Part shown: positions 27,338-35,624 of the stretch, piece after piece
Layout of the letters: every line of letters starts with the position of its first letter
Position numbering within the stretch: position 1 is the stretch's first letter
Source: Sneathiella chungangensis
GTDB taxonomy: Bacteria > Pseudomonadota > Alphaproteobacteria > Sneathiellales > Sneathiellaceae
Assembly (NCBI RefSeq): GCF_009882935.1
Contig: NZ_WTVA01000004.1
Span: 62,001 to 126,000 of the forward strand
DNA length: 64,000 nt
Direction: 5' to 3'
Made by a program: the position numbers and the translations under genes
Notes under the pieces: generated by a model
Seen by the model: only the letters and a program-made list of their open reading frames with translations
The model's database searches: none
What the model was told of the DNA's origin: nothing

Positions 27338-28705
27338 CTAGAGGGGAAGGCGGATCTCTATGCGCAGGCCGCCAGCCGGTGACTCGCCAAGAGATATTTG
27401 CCCGCCATGCCCGTGAATGACGTCGCGGGCGATGGTCATGCCAAGTCCGCTGCCGCCGGTTTCCAGATTTCGTGACGGATCGAGACGGTAGAAGGGACGA
27501 AAGACGTCCTTCCGTCTGTCCGCAGGTATGCCCGGACCATCATCATCGATCAGGATAATGATTTCCGAGTTGCTTTGCTTGACGGTTATCCAGATTTCAT
27601 TCGCGTAGCGCGTCGCGTTGTTAATCAGGTTGGTTATGCAGCGTTTGAAACCGTTGGGCCGGACTTCGGCGCGAAAACTTTCCGGCGCTTCCAGCGAGAC
27701 CGCAACACCCTGGCGGCGGGCATTCATGACGACGTCTTGAAAGAGTTCCGGAATGTCCGTATCCTCGACCGCTTCCGCCTCCTGACCGCGGGCAAAGGCG
27801 AGATAGCCTTCGACCATTTTCTCCATGTCTGCGACGTCGCCCTCGAGGCTGGCCTTGCTTTCATCATTTTCCGGCATCATGGCAAGCTGGAGCTTCATGC
27901 GGGTAAGGGGGGTGCGAAGGTCATGGCTCACGCCGGCCAGCATTTCCGTCCGCTGGGTGATTTGTCGCAGGATGCGATGCTTCATGACATGAAATGCACG
28001 GGACGCGGAGCGAATTTCCTGGGCGCCGCTTGGCTTAAAGTCATCAACAAACTGACCTTTGCCGAATTGTTCAGCAGCGGTTGCAAGCTGGCGGATCGGA
28101 CGCATCTGGTTGCGCAGGAACAATAACGCGACGCCAAGGAGGACGAGGGAAATCGCCACCATCCACATGACAAAAATATAGGTCGTCGTCGAAAACAGCC
28201 GTTTGTCACGGACGATCACCTGCAGCACTCCGTCCGGCAGCTGGATCAAAATAATGACGGACTCGAGTTTCTTGTTGGTGGAAATGTGAAAGGGGCGCGC
28301 CGGCAAACTCTCTTTGAGCGCGTTCACAAGATGACTTTCCAGGAAACCATAGCTTTGCTGCTTTTCGCTTCCTTCCGGCAATTTGCCTCCCATGTCGATA
28401 CTGACGGCAAGACGCATTTGCCCGCGACCGATGCTGAGAATATCCGCCTCCGCGGCGTCTCCCGGGAAGCGATCGCGCAATGAAATAATGGCGGCGATAT
28501 CGCCGGCGACGCCTTGCGCGAGACGGCGGGCGACATCGTCCCAATGCCGCTCGTAAAAGATATAGGTGACCAGAATTTGCAAAAGAAGGATTGGCAGGAC
28601 GACAATCAGGATGGACCGGCCAAACAATGTTCTCGGCATCATATTCTTGATGAAGCTGCCCACAACCTTGTTATAAAAATCCCGTACCGCGACTAGTCCG
28701 CCCAT
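27338..28705 (-). CDS. EnvZ-type sensor histidine kinase
   Basis: 455-residue membrane kinase with transmembrane helices at about 31-51 and 174-197 enclosing a periplasmic sensor domain of about 120 residues. HAMP (about 198-250) and the HisKA box GVSHDLRTPLTRMKL follow, with the phospho-acceptor His at 261. The ATPase domain has N-box NLINNATRY, DDDGPGIP and GGSGLGMTIARDVI. It resembles OmpR-partner kinases of alphaproteobacteria. Its start overlaps the stop of the response regulator by 13 bases. Confidence 0.93.
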   Translation of the reverse strand: MGGLVAVRDFYNKVVGSFIKNMMPRTLFGRSILIVVLPILLLQILVTYIFYERHWDDVARRLAQGVAGDIAAIISLRDRFPGDAAEADILSIGRGQMRLAVSIDMGGKLPEGSEKQQSYGFLESHLVNALKESLPARPFHISTNKKLESVIILIQLPDGVLQVIVRDKRLFSTTTYIFVMWMVAISLVLLGVALLFLRNQMRPIRQLATAAEQFGKGQFVDDFKPSGAQEIRSASRAFHVMKHRILRQITQRTEMLAGVSHDLRTPLTRMKLQLAMMPENDESKASLEGDVADMEKMVEGYLAFARGQEAEAVEDTDIPELFQDVVMNARRQGVAVSLEAPESFRAEVRPNGFKRCITNLINNATRYANEIWITVKQSNSEIIILIDDDGPGIPADRRKDVFRPFYRLDPSRNLETGGSGLGMTIARDVIHGHGGQISLGESPAGGLRIEIRLPL

Positions 28706-29376
28706 AAAACATACCCTTCGCCGCGCACAGTTTGCAGATGCCGTGGCGTTTTCGGATCAATCTCTATTTTGCGTCTGAGGCGTGTAATCTGGACGTCGAC
28801 GGCCCGGCCTTGACTGCCGCTTGAAAGAGACAGTTCCTCGCGGCTGATCGGTACGCCCGGTGTTGCCGCCAGGGACTTGAGAAGGACGGATTCACCTGAC
28901 GTAAGATTGATAACTTCCCCATCTTTCAATAGTTCGCCCCGTTCAATATTGAAAGTAAAGGCGCCAAACCGCAGTTCTTCCTGTTTTTCCGTTTTCGATC
29001 GGCGCAAAATCGCATCGATACGGAGCAGCAATTCCCTGGGTTCAAAGGGCTTGCTGAGATAATCATCGACCCCGGCTTCAAGTCCGATGATGCGATCCTC
29101 CGCATCGCCCATTGCGGTCAGCATCAGGATCGGAATTCCCCTGTTCGCCCGGCTTCCATCACGCATTTTTCGCGCCAGATCGATGCCGTCGCCGCCCGGC
29201 ATCATTCTATCCAATACGATCAGATCGAAGAAGAACCCGGTCATTTTCGTCTCCGCAGTATCGATGCTGGTCGCGGTGGAAATACGGTAGCCGTTATCCA
29301 TAAGATATTTCTTCAACAGTGACAGCAGCCGCGTGTCGTCATCGACAACCAGAATATGCGGGGCGTTATCCATCAT
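28693..29376 (-). CDS. OmpR-family response regulator
   Basis: 227 residues: receiver domain with the acidic pocket VDDDTRLL, phospho-acceptor Asp at 56 (LIVLDRMMP) and the conserved Lys at 109 (YLSKPFEP). A C-terminal winged helix ends VDVQITRLRRKIEIDPKTPR then HLQTVRGEGYVL. It is the upstream partner of the overlapping sensor kinase; together they are an EnvZ/OmpR-type pair. The stimulus cannot be read here. Confidence 0.94.
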   Translation of the reverse strand: MMDNAPHILVVDDDTRLLSLLKKYLMDNGYRISTATSIDTAETKMTGFFFDLIVLDRMMPGGDGIDLARKMRDGSRANRGIPILMLTAMGDAEDRIIGLEAGVDDYLSKPFEPRELLLRIDAILRRSKTEKQEELRFGAFTFNIERGELLKDGEVINLTSGESVLLKSLAATPGVPISREELSLSSGSQGRAVDVQITRLRRKIEIDPKTPRHLQTVRGEGYVLWAD

Positions 29377-29402
29377 TACCGACTATCCTTTGACACCGCG
29401 CA

Positions 29403-29897
29403 TCATGGTTTCAACACGCGTCCAAGGACGGTATCCCGATTGTCTTCATCAATCAGTCCCATGAGAACCTTGCGATATCCCGCAACCGCATCGCCACCGG
29501 CCTCGCGAAAGGCGCGGGCAACCAGATCGCGCTGCACACGGCTGACTTTCTGCTCAAGCTGGCGACCTTCCTCAGTCAAGTACAAGCAGCGTTGCCTCCG
29601 GTCTTCCTCGCCCTGGCGCTGTTCGATGAACCCGCGCTTGATCAGATTGCCGAGAACCCGGTTCAGGCTTTGCTTGGTGATCCTCAGGATGTCGAGAAGT
29701 TCGGATACCGTCATTCCCTCGTTCCGGCCGACAAAGTGAATCACCCGATGGTGCGCCCGCCCGAAATTATAGTCTTTCAGGATCTGGTCCGGGCCGGCAG
29801 TGAAGTCCCGATAGGCGAAAAACAGGAGTTCTATGGCCTGCCGAAGTTCTTCTTCGCGCAGAAAAAGCGGATTATTTGCTGATTTTACGTCAGTCAT
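29403..29897 (-). CDS. MarR-family transcriptional regulator
   Basis: 164-residue winged-helix regulator. It contains DYNFGRAHHRVIHFVGRNEGM, the recognition-helix region VSELLDILRITKQSLNRVLG and the wing sequence EQRQGEEDRRQRCLYLTEEGR. It is divergent from the branched-chain aminotransferase gene across about 104 AT-rich bases, so it may control that gene. It precedes the OmpR gene on the same strand by 26 bases. Ligand unknown. Confidence 0.88.
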   Translation of the reverse strand: MTDVKSANNPLFLREEELRQAIELLFFAYRDFTAGPDQILKDYNFGRAHHRVIHFVGRNEGMTVSELLDILRITKQSLNRVLGNLIKRGFIEQRQGEEDRRQRCLYLTEEGRQLEQKVSRVQRDLVARAFREAGGDAVAGYRKVLMGLIDEDNRDTVLGRVLKP

Positions 29898-30001
29898 GTT
29901 GACATATATTTCTTATAATGTTACAAAATTATCATTCGATTCGACATAATCGAACTTTCAATGGGAATATACGATACTATAATAACTTAAGGTGCTTTGA
30001 A

Positions 30002-30886
30002 ATGGATACCTCTTCTTTTGCCGATCGTGACGGCTTCATCTGGTTGAATGGTAAACTCGTACCATGGCGGGATGCAAACATCCATGTGCTTACGCACGGA
30101 CTGCATTATGCCAGCAGTGTGTTTGAAGGGGAACGGGTCTATGACGGTGAAATTTTCAAGCTGCAGGAGCATACGGATCGGCTGATTGAATCTGCGCGCA
30201 TTTTGGGCTTCAAGCTTGAACAGACGGCCGAGGAGATCAATGAGGCCAGCCGTCAAACCGTCGCCGCCAACAAGATTGTCGACGGATATGTCCGCCCCGT
30301 CGCCTGGCGTGGATCGGAAATGATGGGCGTCTCCGCGCAGAATAACCGTATCAATCTTGCGATTGCCGCATGGGTCTGGCCAAGCTATTTCTCGCCGGAA
30401 GCCCGCATGAAGGGAATCCGGTTGAAGCTGTCGTCCTGGAAGCGACCGTCGCCGGAAACCATTCCGACAAAATCGAAAGCGGCCGGGCTTTATATGATCT
30501 GCACCTTGAGCAAGCATCAGGCGGAATCCGAAGGGTTCGATGATGCGCTGATGCTCGACTATCGTGGCCGCGTTGCGGAAGCCACGGGCGCCAATATCTT
30601 TTTTGTTCGCGACGGCGTGCTTCATACGCCGACGCCGGATTGCTTTCTTGATGGCATCACCCGGCGGACGGTCATCGATCTTGCCAAGGCGCGCGGCATT
30701 GAAGTCGTGGAGCGGGCGATCATGCCGGAGGAGCTGGCGGATTTCACGGAATGCTTCCTGACGGGCACGGCGGCGGAGGTCACTCCGGTCAGTAGCATCG
30801 ATACCTATCAATTCACGCCGGGAACGATCTGCGCGCAATTGATCAAGGACTATGATAATTGTGTTCGCCGTAAAATCGCCGCGTAA
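30002..30886 (+). CDS. ilvE: Branched-chain amino acid aminotransferase
   Basis: PLP fold-IV aminotransferase of 294 residues catalysing the last step of Leu, Ile and Val synthesis or the first of their breakdown. N-terminal ANIHVLTHGLHYASSVFEGER, the PLP-lysine region PTKSKAAGLYMICTLSKHQA, GRVAEATGANIFFVRDG and the C-terminal EVTPVSSID are all present. The ATG at 30002 begins the conserved part; a longer upstream frame is unsupported. A terminator follows. Confidence 0.93.
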   Translation: MDTSSFADRDGFIWLNGKLVPWRDANIHVLTHGLHYASSVFEGERVYDGEIFKLQEHTDRLIESARILGFKLEQTAEEINEASRQTVAANKIVDGYVRPVAWRGSEMMGVSAQNNRINLAIAAWVWPSYFSPEARMKGIRLKLSSWKRPSPETIPTKSKAAGLYMICTLSKHQAESEGFDDALMLDYRGRVAEATGANIFFVRDGVLHTPTPDCFLDGITRRTVIDLAKARGIEVVERAIMPEELADFTECFLTGTAAEVTPVSSIDTYQFTPGTICAQLIKDYDNCVRRKIAA

Positions 30887-30907
30887 ATCGAATAAGTAGG
30901 TTATACT

Positions 30908-30943
30908 TAAAACCCGTCTTAACCATGTTAGGACGGGTTTTTT
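30908..30943 (+). terminator. Terminator after ilvE
   Basis: AAAACCCGTC and GACGGGTTTT pair, extended by TAAC/GTTA around a short loop, and a run of six T follows. Typical Rho-independent terminator about 25 bases after the stop. Confidence 0.88.
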
Positions 30944-31027
30944 GATTTTTGCGTAATTTCGACTAAAATAATGTATATATTGAGACAAGTTAATTAAGGC
31001 GCAGACCTTTTGGGATTAAAGGCAATT

Positions 31028-32479
31028 ATGATCACGCACCGATTTTCACTGGCTCTAGGATTGATGCTTCTCAGCACGCATGTCGCCAACGCAAGTTATG
31101 AAACGGGACGCGAGGCGCTCGATCGTGATGATCCGGTTGCGGCCGTTGAGGAATGGCGGCCGGTGGCTCAGCGCGGCGACGCCAAGGCGCAACATGCGCT
31201 TGGCCAGATTTTCGAAAAAGGTGCAGACGGTGTGGCGGCTGATTTGGTCGAGGCCTATGCCTGGTTCAAACTGGCGGCTGCCCAGGATTTCGAGACCGCG
31301 AACGACGCCGTGGAACGTCTGAGGGCCGAGATGACGCCGGAGCAATTGCAGGAGGCCCAGTCCCGGTCTCTTGCCGCGCTTGGGTTCTGGTTCCGTGATC
31401 TCACCGGTCAGGACGAAGCCACGTTCCAGGAAACGAAGGCGGCAACGGTCGTCCAGCAGCCGCAGCAGACAGAAACGGTGGAATCTCTTGCAGAACAACG
31501 CGCCGCGGCGCAGCGTGAACTTATCGAACAGCGCAAGGCGGAGGCCGAAGCCAAGGCGAAAGCACTAGAGGAAAGTCGGCAGGCGGCCATCCGAGCCGCG
31601 CAGGAGCAGGCCGAAGAGGCAAAACGCCAGGCGGAACTTCGTGAAAAGCAGATCGAAGAGCAACGCCGCGCGATCGCCCCGAAAGATGCGCAGCAAAGCC
31701 AGAATGATATGGCGACGGCCCGCGCCCGCCTCGCTGCCCTGATGGCGAAGCAAACCGGCACGGACGCGTCCGCGGATACTGCACTCAAAACGGGAACGCC
31801 TGAGACTTCCGCGGCGGAGCAGGCAACCGCTGCCGCCGCAACCCCTCCGCAAAAAATGACGGCGGTTGAAGAGCTAAAACCGGAAACGTCCATAGAAAAG
31901 ACCGCGGTGACGACACCTGCACCGGGACCGTCTCCACAAAAACTGGCATCGACCCCGGAAAAAACGCCGAATCCCGCCGCGGTTTCAGCGACGAAAATAG
32001 ATAAGGTTGCCCCAACGGAAAAGGTTGAAGCGGCCGCCAGCCCAATGTCCGCCGCCAAAATGGAGGTTGCGCCGACGCCGAAACAGGAAGAGGCGGTGCA
32101 AAAAGTGGCGCTTGCCAAGGAACCGGAGCCGGTGAAATCGACGAGGGTTCAGAACCCGCCGGCTTCTGCCCTGTCGGAGGAAAAATCAGAGGCGCTCGCG
32201 TCGCTCAAATCGCTTGATGGTCTGGATCGGGATGCCGTTGAGCAAATTTTCGAACAGGCGAAGATCGCGGACCTTGATACCGCCGCCGCACAGGCCGAAA
32301 TCGAAAAATCCCTGACCCGGATCGAGGCGCTGAAATGGTCTCTCATCTCCGGGGCAAAAGGAGACAAGGCGGCGCCGAAAATGAACAAGGTGCTGATGTC
32401 GAGAATGTCGGATGTGCAGATCGCCGAAGCGAACCGTCTTGCCGGCCAATGGCTGATCGACGAGCAGAAACAGCTCTGA
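31028..32479 (+). CDS. Secreted Sel1-repeat / coiled-coil protein of unknown function
   Basis: 483 residues. The ATG at 31028 opens on a signal peptide (about 1-23, MITHRFSLALGLMLLSTHV). Sel1-like repeats (about 30-95, with AQHALGQIFEKGADGVAADL) follow, then a long Ala/Glu/Gln/Arg-rich coiled coil (about 150-235) and a low-complexity Pro/Thr/Ala/Lys linker. A C-terminal helical domain carries KSEALASLKSLDGLDRDAVE. It looks like a periplasmic or envelope scaffold protein. Sel1 proteins mediate protein contacts, but the function is unknown. Confidence 0.75.
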   Translation: MITHRFSLALGLMLLSTHVANASYETGREALDRDDPVAAVEEWRPVAQRGDAKAQHALGQIFEKGADGVAADLVEAYAWFKLAAAQDFETANDAVERLRAEMTPEQLQEAQSRSLAALGFWFRDLTGQDEATFQETKAATVVQQPQQTETVESLAEQRAAAQRELIEQRKAEAEAKAKALEESRQAAIRAAQEQAEEAKRQAELREKQIEEQRRAIAPKDAQQSQNDMATARARLAALMAKQTGTDASADTALKTGTPETSAAEQATAAAATPPQKMTAVEELKPETSIEKTAVTTPAPGPSPQKLASTPEKTPNPAAVSATKIDKVAPTEKVEAAASPMSAAKMEVAPTPKQEEAVQKVALAKEPEPVKSTRVQNPPASALSEEKSEALASLKSLDGLDRDAVEQIFEQAKIADLDTAAAQAEIEKSLTRIEALKWSLISGAKGDKAAPKMNKVLMSRMSDVQIAEANRLAGQWLIDEQKQL

Positions 32480-32481
32480 AT

Positions 32482-32952
32482 TTAGGATCTCTCGTTCGTT
32501 TTTGAGGACCAGCGGTTCGCAGCCATGAGGTCGCCTTCGCGCTCTTTTACCCAATTCTCCTGACCGTCAGCATTCATTTCCCGCTTCCAGAAGGGCGCTT
32601 TGGTTTTGAGCCAGTCCATAAGGAAATGCGCTGCTTCAAACGCATCCTTGCGGTGCGGGGAGGCAGTGATCACCAGCACAATAGGCTCGCCCAACGACAT
32701 ATCGCCGTGGCGGTGAATGATCAGGCTTTCCTGAAGCTCCCAGCGTTCGCGCGCTTCCTTCTCGATTTTCTCGAGCTCCTTCTCCGTCATTCCGGGGTAA
32801 TGCTCGAGGCTGAGCCCCGTCACTTCCGCGCCATCGTTAAAATCGCGTACCAGGCCGATAAAGCTGACGATCGCGCCGATATCTGTGCGGCCGCGAGTGA
32901 GGCCATCGATTTCCTTTCCGACGTCGAAAATGTCGCGCTGGACACGGATCAT
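32482..32952 (-). CDS. moaE: Molybdopterin synthase catalytic subunit MoaE
   Basis: Large subunit of molybdopterin synthase, which adds two sulfurs to cPMP. The 156-residue protein has GAIVSFIGLVRDFNDGAEVTG, LEHYPGMTEKELEKI and IIHRHGDMSLGEPIVLVI, then RKDAFEAAHFLMDWLKTKAPFWKRE with the catalytic lysines. It follows moaD by two bases on the same strand, forming the expected pair. Confidence 0.95.
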   Translation of the reverse strand: MIRVQRDIFDVGKEIDGLTRGRTDIGAIVSFIGLVRDFNDGAEVTGLSLEHYPGMTEKELEKIEKEARERWELQESLIIHRHGDMSLGEPIVLVITASPHRKDAFEAAHFLMDWLKTKAPFWKREMNADGQENWVKEREGDLMAANRWSSKTNERS

Positions 32953-32954
32953 TG

Positions 32955-33206
32955 CTATCCCCCTGTCACGGGCGGGAAGAATGCCACTTCGTCATTCTCG
33001 GACAAGGTGACGTTGCCGGTGATATATTCCTGATTGACGGCAATGCGCACAACTTCCAGATCGCTGAAAACTTCCGCAAAAGCGGGTCCGCGGCTTTTCA
33101 TCCAGCGAACAAGGCTGTCCGTATCCCCGAGCTCCTTTGACCAGGGCACAGTCTCTTCGTTCATCTGCAGCTTCGCCTTGAGCCAGGCGAAATAAAGAAC
33201 TTTCAT
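32955..33206 (-). CDS. moaD: Molybdopterin synthase sulfur carrier MoaD
   Basis: 83-residue ubiquitin-fold carrier that donates thiocarboxylate sulfur to the MoaE active site. It starts MKVLYFAWLKAKLQMNEE and ends in the essential diglycine (FFPPVTGG). Its start overlaps the stop of the upstream moeA gene by 4 bases. Together with moaE, moeA and mobB this makes a Mo-cofactor cluster. Confidence 0.94.
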   Translation of the reverse strand: MKVLYFAWLKAKLQMNEETVPWSKELGDTDSLVRWMKSRGPAFAEVFSDLEVVRIAVNQEYITGNVTLSENDEVAFFPPVTGG

Positions 33207-34456
33207 CGCATCAACTCCGAAAAGGGGAGAAATTTGACCAGATCCCCTTTGTCAATATAGGTGACATCGTCGCCGATTTCGATCAATCCGTTTGCCCAGA
33301 CGGCGGACGTAAGAATTCCGGAGCCGTCCGTAGCAAATTTTTGCACGGTGCCGATTCCCTCGCCGCCGGTGTAGTGGCCTCGCAGCCATTCCGTACGCCC
33401 GGCTTTCTTTTTCATGGCGAAGTCGGCTTTTGCCTGAAAGGTCAGCGGCTTCCTGGCGTTTGCGCCACTTAAAATGCCAATCAACGGCCGGACAAAAATG
33501 AGGGAGCAGACCAGCGCGGCAATCGGATTTCCCGGAAGGCCGACGAACGCCGTGTTGCCAATCTGCCCAAGCGCAAGCGGACGGCCCGGCTTGATGGCGA
33601 TCTGCCAGAAATGAAGCTGCCCGACGTCGGTGAGAGCTGTCCTGACATGGTCTTCATCCCCCATCGAGACGCCGCCGGAGGTTATAACCAGATCGTGATT
33701 TCCGGCCGCGTCGTTTAACGCCGCGCGAACAACCGGCAGGCGGTCCTTGAGAATGCCGAGGTCGGTAACGGCGCAGCCAAAGGATTTCAGCAGGGCGCCC
33801 AGAATGAAGCGATTGCTGTCGTAGATATGACCGGAGGCGTAAGGCTCATCGGGGTTGAGAAGTTCATCGCCGGTTGAAAATAGCGCCACCCGAAGGGGTT
33901 TGTAGACTTTGACGGATGCCGCGCCGATAGAGGCGAGGTAGCCGAGTTCCTGCGGGCGAAGGCGGGTTCCCTTTTTTAGTAAAACCTGCCCTTCGCGTAT
34001 ATCTTCGCCGGCTTTGCGGCGGTTTGCGCCAGCCTTCATGCCGGCGGGGAGAATGATATGGCTCCCGTCGGAGGATATATCCTCAATCATGGCGACAGTA
34101 TCGAAACCTTCAGGCATCATCGCGCCCGTCAGGATTTTTACGACGCCGTCCCCTTCAAGACTGCCTTTCCAAGGATGTCCGGCCTTGCTATGGCCGAGAA
34201 TCGCGCGCCGCGCATCGGGGTTTTTTTCGTAATCGGCATGGCGAAAGGCGAAGCCGTCTACAGCCGAATTATCTGCAGGCGGCACATTTCGCGGGGCAAT
34301 GACATCTTCGGCGAGGATGTGGCCCAGAGCGTCGGGCAGACGGCGGGTTTCCGCGTCAACGATGGCCGCGCCTGCCTCGGTGATTTTCTCAATCGCTTCC
34401 CGCGCGCTGATCATCTCCGAGGAATTCGCGAAGCAGTCGTTAGCCAGCCGTTCCAT
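33203..34456 (-). CDS. moeA: Molybdopterin molybdenumtransferase MoeA
   Basis: Inserts molybdate into adenylated molybdopterin. The 417-residue protein has the MoeA N-terminal domains (PRNVPPADNSAVDGFAFRHAD), the molybdate/MPT core VITSGGVSMGDEDHVRTAL and LPGNPIAALVC, and a C-terminal beta domain. I take ATG at 34456, placed 9 bases after a GGAGG box inside the end of mobB; a later ATG at 34414 is also possible. It overlaps mobB by 17 bases. Confidence 0.92.
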   Translation of the reverse strand: MERLANDCFANSSEMISAREAIEKITEAGAAIVDAETRRLPDALGHILAEDVIAPRNVPPADNSAVDGFAFRHADYEKNPDARRAILGHSKAGHPWKGSLEGDGVVKILTGAMMPEGFDTVAMIEDISSDGSHIILPAGMKAGANRRKAGEDIREGQVLLKKGTRLRPQELGYLASIGAASVKVYKPLRVALFSTGDELLNPDEPYASGHIYDSNRFILGALLKSFGCAVTDLGILKDRLPVVRAALNDAAGNHDLVITSGGVSMGDEDHVRTALTDVGQLHFWQIAIKPGRPLALGQIGNTAFVGLPGNPIAALVCSLIFVRPLIGILSGANARKPLTFQAKADFAMKKKAGRTEWLRGHYTGGEGIGTVQKFATDGSGILTSAVWANGLIEIGDDVTYIDKGDLVKFLPFSELMR

Positions 34457-34961
34457 GGACAGTGGCCTCCAGCTTGAAATATTGAATGATAAACTCCGCG
34501 ATGCTGTTTTCATCATTCAGATCGAGAATGGGCACATGGGCCTTGAACGACAGATCCGGTGTCGCCAGGGCGATAATACTGCTGTCCGACGCGACGCGTG
34601 GTTCCGTTCCGCTTTCCGGGCGCCAGACTTCAATTTTCGGAAAATCCTCAGACTTGAACCCCTCGACCAGCAGGATATCGACCGGCGCCATCTTGGCGAT
34701 CAGCTCCTCAAGGCTCGTCTCCGGGCCATCGCGATTTTCATGCATCAGCGCCCATCGGCTTGAAGAGGAGATGAGAACCTCCATGGCTCCTGCCTCACGA
34801 TGACGGAACGAATCTTTACCGGGCGTGTCGATATCGAATTTGTGGTGGGCGTGCTTGATGGTCGATACTCGGTAGCCGCGCGCAATCAGGGCCGGGATCA
34901 GACGCACGAGAAGGGTGGTTTTTCCGTTTCCGCTCCATCCTGAAATACCAATTATATTCAT
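34440..34961 (-). CDS. mobB: Molybdopterin-guanine dinucleotide biosynthesis adaptor MobB
   Basis: GTP-binding protein that assists MobA in making the MGD form of the cofactor. 173 residues from the ATG at 34961 (MNIIGISGWSGNGKTTLLVR), with the P-loop GWSGNGKTTL at about 7-16, KHAHHKFDID with the metal/nucleotide segment, and LLVEGFKSEDFPKIEVWRPE. It follows pgsA by 25 bases on the same strand. MobA itself is not in the window. Confidence 0.92.
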   Translation of the reverse strand: MNIIGISGWSGNGKTTLLVRLIPALIARGYRVSTIKHAHHKFDIDTPGKDSFRHREAGAMEVLISSSSRWALMHENRDGPETSLEELIAKMAPVDILLVEGFKSEDFPKIEVWRPESGTEPRVASDSSIIALATPDLSFKAHVPILDLNDENSIAEFIIQYFKLEATVHGTAG

Positions 34962-34986
34962 GATCGAACCGCGCGATTTCCAGAGG

Positions 34987-35550
34987 TCACGGACCTTCAT
35001 CCATCATATGCTTGAGACCGAGGCGCAAATAGTCGTAGCCCGTCCAGACCGTCAGCGATCCGGCAAGCCAGAGCAGGACCTGGCCGATGATAATGGCGTC
35101 GAACTGTCCGGCGACCGCCGGTCCGCCAAGAAGAAAGCAGAGCGCAAAAATCTGCGCGGCCGTTTTCCATTTGGCGAGTTTGCTGACGGGCATGCCGACG
35201 CGCAATTCCGCAAGATATTCCCGAAGGCCCGAAACCATGATTTCCCGGCAGAGAATAATTGTCGCGGGAATAAGGTCCCATTCTCCTATCCGTCCGATGC
35301 CGACCAGCACAAGGAGAACCGATGCAACAAGAAGCTTGTCTGCGACCGGATCCATGAAACGCCCGAGATTGGACGTCTGGCGATAGCGGCGCGCAAAATA
35401 TCCGTCGAGAAAATCAGTTATGCCTGCAGCGATGAAAAGTCCAAGCGGCACCCAGCTTCCCAGATCGCCGGGCAAAAACAGCGACGCCAGTAACAGCGGA
35501 ATGACAACAATCCGTGAAAGTGTCAGTAAGTTCGGCAACCTAAAGAGCAT
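34987..35550 (-). CDS. pgsA: CDP-diacylglycerol--glycerol-3-phosphate 3-phosphatidyltransferase
   Basis: Makes phosphatidylglycerol-phosphate for acidic phospholipids. 187 residues, several membrane helices. The CDP-alcohol phosphotransferase motif D-G-x2-A-R-x8-G-x3-D-x3-D is read as DGYFARRYRQTSNLGRFMDP. The ATG at 35550 begins MLFRLPNLLTLSRIVVIP, the usual N-terminus. It sits between uvrC and mobB, the common alphaproteobacterial uvrC-pgsA order. Confidence 0.94.
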   Translation of the reverse strand: MLFRLPNLLTLSRIVVIPLLLASLFLPGDLGSWVPLGLFIAAGITDFLDGYFARRYRQTSNLGRFMDPVADKLLVASVLLVLVGIGRIGEWDLIPATIILCREIMVSGLREYLAELRVGMPVSKLAKWKTAAQIFALCFLLGGPAVAGQFDAIIIGQVLLWLAGSLTVWTGYDYLRLGLKHMMDEGP

Positions 35551-35624
35551 GAGTTTTTTCGACGTCGGCGGTCTGGTGAAAAATCCAGTATAGGCACGGA
35601 CCCACACGAATTAAAGAGCAGAAA

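Noticed and set aside
31408-32118. Minus-strand frame of 236 codons rich in Ser, Cys and Ala
   Set aside because: Antisense shadow of the low-complexity region of the Sel1/coiled-coil protein.
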